Positions 44,085 to 52,909 of a stretch of 64,000 nucleotides of DNA are shown in pieces. Each line of letters starts with the position of its first letter. The stretch's first letter is position 1. The notes below the pieces were generated by a model that was not told the DNA's origin, made no database searches, and was given only the letters and a program-made list of their open reading frames with translations. The DNA comes from Streptomyces sp. LUP47B (GTDB lineage: Bacteria; Actinomycetota; Actinomycetes; Streptomycetales; Streptomycetaceae): NCBI RefSeq assembly GCF_001746295.1, contig NZ_MJAH01000015.1:363419-427418 (forward strand), in the 5' to 3' direction. The position numbers and the translations under genes were made by a program.

Positions 44085-45050
44085 TCACAGGCCGAGGAGG
44101 AGTTCGGGGGTGCGGGCGCGGGAGCAGCAGATGGTGATCCGGTCGCCTGCCGCGCGCTCGTCCGGGGTCTGGACCTCGTCGCGGTGGTCGGGTTCGCCGG
44201 CCAGGATGGGGGTGAGGCAGGCACCGCAGATGCCCTGCTCGCAGGAGAGTTCGACCTCGACGCCATGGGCGGTGAGGACATCGGCGATGGTGCGGTCGGC
44301 GGGGACGGGGTAACCGATGCCGGTGCTCGCGATCCGTACGGTGAACTCGGTGGCGACTTCGGCTTTGGCAGGTGAGTGAATTGCCGGGGCGAATCGTTCG
44401 GTGTGGATCTGGTCGGGCTGCCAGCCGGCGGCGGTCGCCCTGGCCGTCACGTGGCTCATGAAGCCGTCGGGCCCGCAGACATAGACGGCCGTGTCCGGGT
44501 CCGGGGCCAGCAGTTCGGCAGGCAGTTCCGTGCGGATGGTGTCCCCCTGGTCGCTGTGGTGGGCCACTGTCCGCGCTGTGAAGGCGGAGGTCCCGAGCCG
44601 TTCGAGCAGCGGGGCGTCCGCCGCGCTGGAGGTGTAGTGGTGCAGGACGAACGGTGCTCCCCGCGCGGCCAGGGTCTCGGCCATCGACAGCAGCGGCGTG
44701 ATGCCGATGCCGCCCGCGATGAGCACGTGGCGCCGGGCCGCCACGAGAGGGAAGTGATTGCGCGGGGGTGAGATCCGTAGCCGCCGGCCGACGGTGAGGT
44801 CGCGGTGCAGGGTGCGGGAGCCGCCCCGGCCGGCCTCGTCGCGCCGTACGCAGATCAGGTAACGGCCGTTTTCCTGGGGGGAGTTGCACAGGGAGTACGG
44901 ACGGATGAGGGAGGGCCCGAGATGGACGTCGATGTGAGCGCCTGCCTCGAAGGACGGCAGGGCTCCTCCAGCCGCTGCCCGGAGCTCGTAACTGTGGCTG
45001 GTGGCGGAGGCGAGGGAGATCGCGTGGACGATGACGTCGAGGGTCTTCAC
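44085..45050 (-). CDS. VanB/PDR-type reductase (FMN/NAD/2Fe-2S)
   Basis: 321 residues with the phthalate dioxygenase reductase order: FMN domain with IRPYSLCNSPQENGRY, NAD domain with VLIAGGIGITPLLSMAETLA and VYVCGPDGFM, then a plant-type ferredoxin domain with CEQGICGACLTPIL and ITICCSRAR (four Cys). It passes electrons from NADH to the Rieske oxygenase encoded 9 bp upstream. Together they resemble VanAB-type demethylase or monooxygenase systems. A small GGGGTCT hairpin follows the stop. Confidence 0.93.
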   Translation of the reverse strand: MKTLDVIVHAISLASATSHSYELRAAAGGALPSFEAGAHIDVHLGPSLIRPYSLCNSPQENGRYLICVRRDEAGRGGSRTLHRDLTVGRRLRISPPRNHFPLVAARRHVLIAGGIGITPLLSMAETLAARGAPFVLHHYTSSAADAPLLERLGTSAFTARTVAHHSDQGDTIRTELPAELLAPDPDTAVYVCGPDGFMSHVTARATAAGWQPDQIHTERFAPAIHSPAKAEVATEFTVRIASTGIGYPVPADRTIADVLTAHGVEVELSCEQGICGACLTPILAGEPDHRDEVQTPDERAAGDRITICCSRARTPELLLGL

Positions 45051-45059
45051 GGCGGGCCC

Positions 45060-46103
45060 CTACGCGGTGAAGAAGTGGCTCAGGCCCAGGTCGCGCAGTC
45101 CGCGGCGGTAGGCGATGGAGCTCCGGTCGGCCGGGATGTGCACTTCGAGCCTGGGATCCAGGGGGAGGTTCTCGGGTTTCTGGACCTCGACGATGGCCCG
45201 GTCCTCCTCGAAGACCGTGCGGTTGAAGTCGTATACCGCCTGGACGGGTTGGTCGGTGTCGAAGTTGCGGGCGATCGGGGCGAACATGCGGGTCCGGCGG
45301 GCCGACACCGGTGAGGCGGCGTTCATGATGTTCAGCAGCCCGCCTCCGGGGAAGTGCACCACCAGCGTCGCGGTGAACGGCAGGTGGACGTCGAAGTGGC
45401 GCAGCCAGCGGAAGCCGGGAGGGGCGTGCTTGTCGCTGCCGTGCGGGTAGTTGGAGGCGGTGCTCCAGTAGTCGACCGAGAACCCGTGCTCGTGGCGGAC
45501 CGGGGCGTAGTCGGGCACCAAGGTGTCGTGCGGGTCTCCGAAGGAGTTCAGATGCACGAAGCCGAAGTGGGCGACGTCCAGGAAGCCTTCGAGCTGGCGG
45601 CCGGCGAACGCGGCGATGTCGATGCTGGGGCAGTTGATCTGCTGGAATCCCTCGTCGTCCCAGTGGGCCATGGCCGGGATCACCGGGTCGGCGTCCGGGG
45701 CCGGCCGCAGGCAGGTCCACACCAGCCCGTAGCGCTCGACGACGGGGTAGGTCCGCAGGTTCAGCCGGGACGGGATCTTCGACTCCGGGTGCGCCGGCAC
45801 CTGCACGCACCGCCCACCGTCACCGAAGCGCAGCCCGTGATAGGCGCAGGTGATGCCGGTGCCGTCGCCCGCGCCGAGGCTGAGCGGTACGCCCCGGTGC
45901 GGGCAGATGTCGTGGGCCACCACCACGTCGGCGCCCACCCGGTAGGCGACCAGGGTCTCGTCGAGCAGGCGTACGGCGGTGGGGGCGTCGCCGATCTCGC
46001 TCGATCGGGCGACCGGGTACCAGTGCCGGGCGAGGATCGCCCAGTCGTCGGCGTCGAACGTGCAGTCCCGGGGCAGGGCAGGCCGGAGCGGAGCAGTGGT
46101 CAT
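45060..46103 (-). CDS. Rieske non-haem iron oxygenase alpha subunit (VanA-like)
   Basis: 347 residues. Rieske cluster: AHDICPHRGVPLSLGAG and ITCAYHGLRF (C-x-H...C-x-x-H). Catalytic Fe(II) triad region: LEGFLDVAHFGFVHLNSFGD (Asp/His/His). A single-component alpha subunit with its own PDR reductase is the pattern for O- or N-demethylases and ring monooxygenases rather than two-subunit dioxygenases. It heads the operon of reductase, importer and deaminase. Substrate not deducible; an N-methylated or amino-substituted heterocycle would suit a deaminase partner. Confidence 0.92.
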   Translation of the reverse strand: MTTAPLRPALPRDCTFDADDWAILARHWYPVARSSEIGDAPTAVRLLDETLVAYRVGADVVVAHDICPHRGVPLSLGAGDGTGITCAYHGLRFGDGGRCVQVPAHPESKIPSRLNLRTYPVVERYGLVWTCLRPAPDADPVIPAMAHWDDEGFQQINCPSIDIAAFAGRQLEGFLDVAHFGFVHLNSFGDPHDTLVPDYAPVRHEHGFSVDYWSTASNYPHGSDKHAPPGFRWLRHFDVHLPFTATLVVHFPGGGLLNIMNAASPVSARRTRMFAPIARNFDTDQPVQAVYDFNRTVFEEDRAIVEVQKPENLPLDPRLEVHIPADRSSIAYRRGLRDLGLSHFFTA

Positions 46104-46565
46104 GCGAAGGTCCTTCTACGTGGCGCGGCCGATACGGCCCGGCAGGCACCTGTGAGGCGCACACGCCAGGACGGCGGCGTAGGAGAAGTGCGTGGCAAAA
46201 GCGTGCGGCGACAGGTCGATCTCGAGCGACACCGTGGACCGGGCAGGGCACCGGCCGTGATCATCGGTACGAGGTCAGGCGTGAGAGCCCCCGGACGCAG
46301 GATGTGAACCGTGCGCCACGCGTCCGCGTGTCCAGGCCGACTGGTGGACACGGCACCGGAGGTCCGTGCCGCACTCGCTGACAAGGCTCATCGCGCTTCC
46401 CTCCGTGCTCAGTGCCGACTGTCTGTCGCCGGACGACCAAGCTGAGAGTGACCCACGGAGATTGCCCAGTCATTCCATGTTTGTTACTTATGCATTCCGT
46501 GCCCGGTTTTGATCAGGGATGCCGAAGCAAGCCCTGCGGCGGATGACGGGAGGTGCACACCAGCC
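46104..46565. other. 462-bp intergenic region upstream of the Rieske operon
   Basis: No gene supported; a minus-strand open frame (46100-46384) is Arg/Thr-rich and looks spurious. The AT-rich part 46460-46510 has a near-direct repeat CATTCCATG / CATTCCGTG (46471, 46493) flanking TTTGTTACTTA, a plausible control region for the operon or for the gene at 46566. No regulator gene adjoins. Confidence 0.5.
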
Positions 46566-46958
46566 ATGCTGAGAGTCGGTTTTGTCCAGGAGTTCTTCGA
46601 GGGTCCGGTCGGTCTTCCGGGAATTCATGAACTCACGCGTTCGGACGCCGGGGCGTGGCAGGACATCGCGGCTTTCGCCGTCGCGTATCTCACCGGATCC
46701 CCGGTGGTTGCCGAATACACCGAGACCGAGCAGTGCCTGCTGGGCTGTGGCGAGAATCTCGTTGGCTGCTCGTCATTGTTCACCGACGGCTCCTGGGTCT
46801 GGCGCCGCGACCTTCAGCACTACGTGGGACGCCATGGCGTGGTGCTGCCGTCGGAATTCGTCGAGCGAATGCGCGAGTTCGGCTGGAAGCCGCCTGTCGA
46901 CGTCATCGATGCGTCGGTGGCGCGCCTGGCATTGCAGACCGCCTGGCAGGTCGACTGA
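46566..46958 (+). CDS. Hypothetical protein
   Basis: 130 residues from ATG 46566 (MLRVGFVQEFFEGP). Codon use is normal for the genome and the composition is soluble. Cys in ECTLL-like region reads EQCLLGCGENLVGCSSLF, three cysteines close together that might bind metal. It has no family I recognise, although WVWRRDLQHYVGRHGVVLPS, EFVERM looks like a well-folded C-terminus. An orphan between the Rieske operon control region and degenerate DNA. Confidence 0.6.
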   Translation: MLRVGFVQEFFEGPVGLPGIHELTRSDAGAWQDIAAFAVAYLTGSPVVAEYTETEQCLLGCGENLVGCSSLFTDGSWVWRRDLQHYVGRHGVVLPSEFVERMREFGWKPPVDVIDASVARLALQTAWQVD

Positions 46959-46975
46959 TGCGGAGGGGGACGGTG

Positions 46976-47375
46976 AAGTGACAGGCCCAACAGCGTTCCG
47001 TTGGCACCGAGACCCCGCTCGACGTGCTGCTGCGCTGGACACGGATCCGGCGCCGCACCCCCGCGCGGGACATCGTCGACTTCGACGGCGGCAGCCGCTG
47101 CGGGTCGTCGGTTCACCCGGAGCATCGGCGGGGCGGTCAAGGTCCCGGCCGGCAAGGGCAGGCAGATCGCGCGGCTGAGGCAGGGCCACCTCCGTCCCGC
47201 CGCGGGTGAGCCGCCGCCCGCGGGCGGGAAGGTCCGGCCGGCACCGACGTTCGAGCGGTACGAACTCGTGTATGTGAAGCTTCAGTTCAACCGCCACACC
47301 TACGTCGACAAGATGTCCACGCAGTACTCGGCCTTTGTGGAGGACCGCGTCGAAGGCCTGCCCCGGAGCGGGTAG
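46976..47375 (+). pseudogene. Degenerate coding region
   Basis: Two stretches with clear coding bias lie in different frames: TETPLDVLLRWTRIRRRTPA, RDIVDFDGG (about 47008-47095), and FERYELVYVKLQFNRHTYVD, KMSTQYSAFVEDRVEGLPRS to a TAG at 47373. No single start joins them, so I read this as one or two damaged genes. Function unknown. 47376-47480 is non-coding. Confidence 0.35.
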
Positions 47376-47480
47376 CGATGACGCCGGGCCGCTGTTTACG
47401 CGTTACCGCCAAAAACCGCCCGCCCGCTTTGGCGGCTCGCCGCCCTGCGCCGCCGATCGGGATCCGGCTAACGTCCCGGC

Positions 47481-47675
47481 ATGAGGCGACGCAAGCGCAT
47501 CGGAACGAGCCGTGCCGTGTCCTTACGACGTGTGCGGGACAGGTCGATCCAGCGGCGGGAGGACGTCCGCTCCGGCGGCTGGAGCAGACGGTTCGGGCGC
47601 CGGGCCGAGCAGGCCCGGCCCTGGCTCCAGTTCTTCGCGGATCTCGCCACGCTGCTCGCGCGGGTGGTGCGGTAG
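47481..47675 (+). CDS. Small basic hypothetical protein
   Basis: 64 residues, MRRRKRIGTSRAVSLRRVRD... with a C-terminal amphipathic part RPWLQFFADLATLLARVVR. The second half has strong third-position GC, the first half is less convincing. TAACGT lies about 9 bp before the ATG and there is no ribosome site. The function is unknown. Confidence 0.4.
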   Translation: MRRRKRIGTSRAVSLRRVRDRSIQRREDVRSGGWSRRFGRRAEQARPWLQFFADLATLLARVVR

Positions 47676-47913
47676 CCGGTCCCGGGCCGCCCGGTCTCGA
47701 GCCTCTCGCCGTTCGACGCGAACATGATCGGCTTGCCGGTGATCCGCCGGATCGACAGGGACGCACCACCGCGGGCGTCGCCGTCGGCCGACGCCGTCGC
47801 GGAAGGACTCGGCGGTGTTGACGGCGTCCTGACCGCCGTGTCCGCACGGACATCCTCCGCCCCGGCCGTCACCATGGGGTGGACGAGGCTGGACCAGTGC
47901 GCGGAGGTGCCGT

Positions 47914-48336
47914 ATGTCAGTGACCGGGTCGGCGGGCGGCTACTCCGCCACGCCCCTCGCCAAGAAGCTCGGCATCAAGGCGGGGCACCGGGTACGGCTC
48001 GACGGCGCGCCCGACGGGTGGGACATCCCCGGGCTGCCCGACGACTGCGATGTCGCCGCCGGCGGCTCGCACGGCGCGGATGTCGTCCTCACCTTCCATC
48101 GCGAGTACGCGCGGCTCGCGGCCGCCGCTGACGGACTGGTCGCCGGCCTCGCGGACGACGCCGCATTGTGGATCGCCTGGCCGCGCAGAGCCGCCGGGCA
48201 CGTCAGTGACATCACCGAGAACGCCCTGCGGGAGGTATTCCTGCCGCTCGGTGTCGTCGACGTGAAGGTCGCGGCGCTCGGGGAGGACTGGTCGGGGCTG
48301 AAGTTCGTACGGCGGAGGGAGAACCGGCGGAGCTGA
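47914..48336 (+). CDS. DUF3052 family protein
   Basis: 140 residues. YSATPLAKKLGIKAGHRVRL and LWIAWPRRAAGHVSDITENA, LREVFLPLGVVDVKVAALGE, DWSGLKFVRRRE define the DUF3052 fold. RBS GGAGGTG before ATG 47914. Function unknown across the family. A small soluble protein, next to a glycosyltransferase in the same direction. Confidence 0.88.
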   Translation: MSVTGSAGGYSATPLAKKLGIKAGHRVRLDGAPDGWDIPGLPDDCDVAAGGSHGADVVLTFHREYARLAAAADGLVAGLADDAALWIAWPRRAAGHVSDITENALREVFLPLGVVDVKVAALGEDWSGLKFVRRRENRRS

Positions 48337-48427
48337 CACGGGGTGACCCATACCTGAGAAGTCCTTACCGTGAACGGCTAGCATCGCGCCGGTTGATGGC
48401 CGTCGGACGAGTGGACGAGGTGGGGAC

Positions 48428-49321
48428 ATGGGCGCGCCGAGGATCGCCGTGGCCGTGGTGACCATGGGGAACCGGCCCGACGAGGTCGACGCCCTGCTGC
48501 GGTCCGTGGCCAAGCAGGACATCGCCCCGGACCGGATCGTGATCGTGGGCAACGGCTGCCGGCTCCCCGAGTTCGCCGAGCGGCTCTCCCTGCCCGGCGA
48601 GGTCACCACCGTCGACGTCGAGGAGAACCTCGGCTGCCCCGGCGGCCGGAACGTGGCGCTCGCCCGGCTGCGCGACTTCGGTGACGTGGACGTCGTAGTG
48701 GAACTCGACGACGACGGACTGCTCGTGGACGCCGATGTGCTGCGCCGCGTACAGGAGTTGTTCGCGACAGACGAGCGTCTCGGCATCGTCGGTTTCCGTA
48801 TCGCCGACGAGAGCGGCGAGACCCAGCAGCGGCACGTGCCCCGCGTCGGTGCCTCCGATCCGATGCGCGGCGGCTATGTCACCGGGTTCCTGGGCGGCGG
48901 GCACGCCCTCCGCATGGCCATGCTCGCCGAGACCGGAGACTGGCCGGCCGAGTTCTTCTTCGCCCACGAGGAGATCGATCTGGCCTGGCGGGCCGCCGAC
49001 CGCGGCTGGCACATCCTGTACGCGCCCGAACTGCTGCTGCAGCACCCGAGGACCTCACCGGCCCGGCACGCCATCTACTACCGGGTCAACGCCCGCAACC
49101 GCGTCTGGCTGGTGCGCCGCCGGCTGCCCCTGCCGCTCATCCCCGTGCACCTCGGCGTGTGGACGGCGCTCACCCTGCTGCGGACCCGGTCGGCGAGTGG
49201 ACTGCGCGCCTGGTTCGGCGGGTTCGTCGAGGGGCTGCGGGAACCGGCCGGTGAACGGCGGCCGATGCGGTGGCGAACGGTGTGGCACCTCACCCGGCTG
49301 GGACGCCCGCCCGTGATCTGA
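48428..49321 (+). CDS. GT2-family glycosyltransferase
   Basis: 297 residues, GT-A fold: IAVAVVTMGNRPDEVDALLR, NLGCPGGRNVALARLRDFGD, DVVVELDDDGLLVDADVLRR (DxD-type metal/nucleotide sugar site), TGFLGGGHALRM and FFFAHEEIDLAWRAADRGWH (ED-x-D-like acceptor motif). This is the rhamnosyl/mycofactocin-type GT2 layout. The basic C-terminus YYRVNARNRVWLVRRRLPLP suggests membrane contact. Probably acts on a cell-surface glycan or lipid. Confidence 0.9.
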   Translation: MGAPRIAVAVVTMGNRPDEVDALLRSVAKQDIAPDRIVIVGNGCRLPEFAERLSLPGEVTTVDVEENLGCPGGRNVALARLRDFGDVDVVVELDDDGLLVDADVLRRVQELFATDERLGIVGFRIADESGETQQRHVPRVGASDPMRGGYVTGFLGGGHALRMAMLAETGDWPAEFFFAHEEIDLAWRAADRGWHILYAPELLLQHPRTSPARHAIYYRVNARNRVWLVRRRLPLPLIPVHLGVWTALTLLRTRSASGLRAWFGGFVEGLREPAGERRPMRWRTVWHLTRLGRPPVI

Positions 49322-49346
49322 GGGCTCGCGGTCCCCAGGACAGGAC

Positions 49347-49385
49347 GAGGGTCCCGGTCGTTCACCTCCGCCGACCGGGACCCTC
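49347..49385 (+). terminator. Hairpin after the glycosyltransferase
   Basis: 14-bp perfect stem GAGGGTCCCGGTCG / CGACCGGGACCCTC with an 11-nt loop, 25 bp after the stop. Confidence 0.8.
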
Positions 49386-49681
49386 TCGCGTCCCACGGAT
49401 CCGGCCGCGACGGCGACACTCCCCCGAGTTGCGCGTCGTACGCGCGCGCCCTCGGGCCAGATCCGAGGTGGTGATCACATCAGGTTGCGCCAACAAATCG
49501 CTAACATTGGCCAACACATCTAAATTTCGGTGTTCGCCCGTTGGCGTGAAGTCGACGGCGTCGATGGGGAACTGACTGTGTGCAAGGCCGGGGACGGTAG
49601 CGGATTACGGCAGCGGCCTGCGTCGGACGGCTGGCGGGAAACCGCCGTAGAGAGGGCGGAAATCCGCCAGAAACGGGTGGC

Positions 49682-52600
49682 GTGATGGGGGGCGGATCGC
49701 AGTCGGGGCTGCGGTTCGGACTGCTCGGGCCGCCGGTTCTGTACGACGGCCACGGCGGGGCCGGAGTGCGTGTCGTCGGCAGCCGCAAGCAGCGGATCCT
49801 GCTGGCCGCGCTCCTCCTCGAAACGGGCCGGGTCGTCTCCGCCGAGACCCTCAAGGACGCCCTGTGGGGCAGCACCCCGCCGGCCTCGGCGAAGGCCTCC
49901 CTGCACAACCACGTCTCCCGGCTGCGGCGGCTGCTCGACGACCCCGACCGGCTGCGGGCGATGGCCCCCGGTTATCTGCTGCGTGTCGCGCCGGGTGAAC
50001 TCGACGTCCAGGTCTTCGAGAGTCACGCCACCCGGGCCCGCGGCGCCCATGCCGACGGGAACTGGGCCGAGACCATCCGGGCGTGCGCGGCGGCGCTCGC
50101 GCTGTGGCGGGGCGCGCCCCTCAGCGGGGTCCCGTCCGAACTCGCCGGATACGCCCTGGTCCAGCGCCTGGAGGAGGCCCGACTGCTCCTCCTGGAGTGG
50201 CACTACGACGCCGAGCTCGCCCTCGCCGACACCCGGCCGGGCGCCCTCGTCCCCGAACTCGCCGCGCTCGCCGCCGAGCACCCCCTGCGCGAGTCCTACC
50301 ACCGCCAGCTGATGCTCGCCCTCCACCGCACCGGCCGCCAGGCCGAGGCCCTCGCCGTCCACCGCGACCTGCGCACCCGCCTGGTCGAGGAACTCGGCGT
50401 GGAGCCGGGCCCGGGGGTCCGCGAGGCCCATGTGGAGGTGCTGCGCGGGGGAGACGGCGGGGACCGGACCGGAGGAGAGGGCACAACAGGACGTTCAGAC
50501 AGGGACGTTGACTTCGGCGAGCCACAGAAGGAGAGCCTGTCGACCCCTCCGGGTGCGCTTTCCCCTGGCGCTACGCGCGAAGAAGCCCGGCCCGGCCCCC
50601 GTCCGTCGCACCCCGCCGCCGATCCGCCGTCCTCCGTCGCCGCCCCCGAGGACGAGACCCCCGTCCCCCTGCCGCGCCCCGCCCAACTCCCCCCACCCCC
50701 CGGCCACTTCACCGGTCGCGCCACCGCCCGCGACGACCTCCGCGATGCCCTCACCCTCGGCGGCGGCCCGGCAGTCGGTGTCATCAGCGGTATGGCGGGC
50801 GTCGGCAAGAGCGCCCTCGCCCTGCACGTCGCCCATGGGCTGCGGGAACGTTTCCCTGACGGCCAGCTCTACGTCAATCTCCAGGGCGCCACCCCCGGAA
50901 TGACCCCCCTCACCCCGGCCCAGGCCCTCACCGCCCTGCTCCGCGACCTCGGCGCCGACCCGCGCAGCATTCCCGAACACCCGGACGCGGCGGCCGCGTT
51001 GCTGCGCTCGCTGCTCTCGCCCACCCGCACGCTCATGGTCCTGGACGATGCCGCGAGCGCCGCGCAGGTACGGCCGCTGCTGCCGGCCGGCGCCGGCTGC
51101 GCGGTGATCGTCACCAGCCGTTCCCCCCTCACCGCCCTCGGCGACGCCCGCCGCTTCCCGCTCACCCCGCTCTCGGCCGAGGAGAGCGCGGAGCTGCTGC
51201 GCGCGGTGTCGGGCCGGGACGGCCGCATCACCCCCGGCGCCGACGACGGCCCCGCCGACCACCCAACCCCGGTCACCTACGATGCCGGCGCTCCCGCCAC
51301 CCCCATAGACGCCACCCACCCCCTCATCGAACTCACCGGCCGCCTCCCCCTGGCCCTCCGCGTCGTCGCCGCGCGCCTGGCCGCCCGGCAGGCCCTCACC
51401 CCTGACGTCCTCGCCGACCAGCTGGCCGCCACCGAGGACCGGTTGCGGCATCTGGAGTACGACGACCTCTCGGTCCGCCGCTCCCTGGCCGTCGCGCACG
51501 ACGCCCTCGCCGCTTCCGGTCGCCGGTCCGACCGCGACGCCGCCCTGGCCCTGTGCCGCATCGGCGCCCTCGACCTGCCCACCTACGGCGTCCCCCTCGG
51601 CGCCCGCCTCCTCGGCACCGACGGCACCGACGAGACCCGTGCCGAGGACGCGCTCGACCGCCTCGTCGACGTGGCCCTCCTGGAGGAGACGGCGTACGGC
51701 CGCTACGCCCCGCACGGTCTGGTCCGCGACTTCGCGCGGGAACTCGCGGGCACCGGTCACACCCCGGACATCGCCCGCACCGCCCTGCGCTGGTACGCGG
51801 CCGTCGCCGAACGCGCCCTCACCGCGATCGCCGAACCCGGCCTCGACCTGGAGGACCGCCGCCGTCCGACCGCCGCGCAGCCGCCGGAGCACGCGGCACA
51901 TGTGCTGGCCATCCCGCCGTTCCCGTCCTCCGAGAAGGCCTTCGCCTGGGGCGAGTCGGAACTGGAGAACATCGTCGTCCTGGCCGAACGGCACACGGAC
52001 ACCCCCGACGAGCGTACCGCCGCCCATGTGTCCACCCTGCTGCGCCTGCTCTCGCCCTTCCTCCAGCGCAGCGGCCGGGTGGCCGAGACGGAGGTCCTCG
52101 GCCGGGCCGCGCTCACGCTGGCGCGGCGGCTCGGTGACGAGGCGGCCGAGGCGTGCGCCCTGGGCGACCTCGCCGGACTGCACTTCCTGACCGGCCGGCA
52201 CAGCGAGGCCCTGGCCCTCAACGACCACGCCCTCGCGATCTGGCGGCGGCTCGGCGCGGACTCCTGGACCCGCCGCTGCCTCAACAACCGGGGTCTCCTG
52301 CTCGAAGGCCTGGGCCGGTACGCCGAGTCGGGTGAGGCGCTGCGGCAGAGCCTGGCCTACTCACGGCAGTTGGACGATCCCTTCGGCGAGGCAGTGGCCC
52401 ACAGCAATCTGGGCAACCTGTACGAGCACACCGACCCGCGCGCCGCGATCGAGCAGCACCGCCGCTCGCTCGCCATCGGTGAGGAGACCGGCAGCGTGGT
52501 CGTCCGGCACTCGGCACACTGCAACATCGGCTACGCCCACCTCACCCTCGGCGAACCGGCCGCCGCGACGGCGCACTTCGAGGAGAGCCTGCGCATCCTC

Positions 52601-52909
52601 GGCAGCCCCGGCGACTGGCACGGCGAGTCGCAGAGCCGCCTCGGCCTGGTCCGCGCCCTGCGCCTGATCGGCCACGGCGAACGCGCCGCCGCCGAGTGCG
52701 CGGAACTGCTGCGCCGCGCGGACGCCCGCGCCGACCGCTACACCGGCGCCCTCGCCCGCCACCAGCACGGACTCCTGCTGCGTGAACGGGGGAGAGCGGA
52801 GGAGGCGTACGAGCAGTGGCGGGCCGCTCTGGACGCGCTGGACGGGACGGACGAGAAGACGGTGCTCCAGGAGCTCATCGCGCTGCTCGACGACTCCGGC
52901 CTGCGGTGA
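49682..52909 (+). CDS. SARP/AfsR-type regulator: BTAD - NB-ARC - TPR
   Basis: 1075 residues. N-terminal OmpR-like HTH (RVVGSRKQRILLAALLLETG, LKDALWGSTPPASAKASLHN) plus BTAD (about 100-255, ending RLVEELGVEPGPGVREAH). A Pro-rich linker follows, then NB-ARC: P-loop ISGMAGVGKSALALHVAHG (about 370), kinase-2 TLMVLDDAASAAQVR, VIVTSRSPL, and LIELTGRLPLALRVVAARLA. The C-terminal 300 residues hold TPRs (HSEALALNDHALAIWRRLGA, DPRAAIEQHRRSLAIGEETG). AfsR-like proteins activate secondary metabolism. GTG 49682 and ATG 49685 are adjacent starts. Tandem GGCGG hairpins lie just upstream. No biosynthetic cluster is in view. Confidence 0.92.
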   Translation: MMGGGSQSGLRFGLLGPPVLYDGHGGAGVRVVGSRKQRILLAALLLETGRVVSAETLKDALWGSTPPASAKASLHNHVSRLRRLLDDPDRLRAMAPGYLLRVAPGELDVQVFESHATRARGAHADGNWAETIRACAAALALWRGAPLSGVPSELAGYALVQRLEEARLLLLEWHYDAELALADTRPGALVPELAALAAEHPLRESYHRQLMLALHRTGRQAEALAVHRDLRTRLVEELGVEPGPGVREAHVEVLRGGDGGDRTGGEGTTGRSDRDVDFGEPQKESLSTPPGALSPGATREEARPGPRPSHPAADPPSSVAAPEDETPVPLPRPAQLPPPPGHFTGRATARDDLRDALTLGGGPAVGVISGMAGVGKSALALHVAHGLRERFPDGQLYVNLQGATPGMTPLTPAQALTALLRDLGADPRSIPEHPDAAAALLRSLLSPTRTLMVLDDAASAAQVRPLLPAGAGCAVIVTSRSPLTALGDARRFPLTPLSAEESAELLRAVSGRDGRITPGADDGPADHPTPVTYDAGAPATPIDATHPLIELTGRLPLALRVVAARLAARQALTPDVLADQLAATEDRLRHLEYDDLSVRRSLAVAHDALAASGRRSDRDAALALCRIGALDLPTYGVPLGARLLGTDGTDETRAEDALDRLVDVALLEETAYGRYAPHGLVRDFARELAGTGHTPDIARTALRWYAAVAERALTAIAEPGLDLEDRRRPTAAQPPEHAAHVLAIPPFPSSEKAFAWGESELENIVVLAERHTDTPDERTAAHVSTLLRLLSPFLQRSGRVAETEVLGRAALTLARRLGDEAAEACALGDLAGLHFLTGRHSEALALNDHALAIWRRLGADSWTRRCLNNRGLLLEGLGRYAESGEALRQSLAYSRQLDDPFGEAVAHSNLGNLYEHTDPRAAIEQHRRSLAIGEETGSVVVRHSAHCNIGYAHLTLGEPAAATAHFEESLRILGSPGDWHGESQSRLGLVRALRLIGHGERAAAECAELLRRADARADRYTGALARHQHGLLLRERGRAEEAYEQWRAALDALDGTDEKTVLQELIALLDDSGLR

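Noticed and set aside
43954..45810. Upstream extension of the binding-protein frame through the reductase and Rieske genes
   Set aside because: Arg/Pro-rich shadow translation; the lipoprotein signal peptide at 43953 fixes the start.
46100..46384. Minus-strand ORF upstream of the Rieske gene as a small regulator
   Set aside because: Overlaps the Rieske start, has no HTH or other motif, and poor coding bias.
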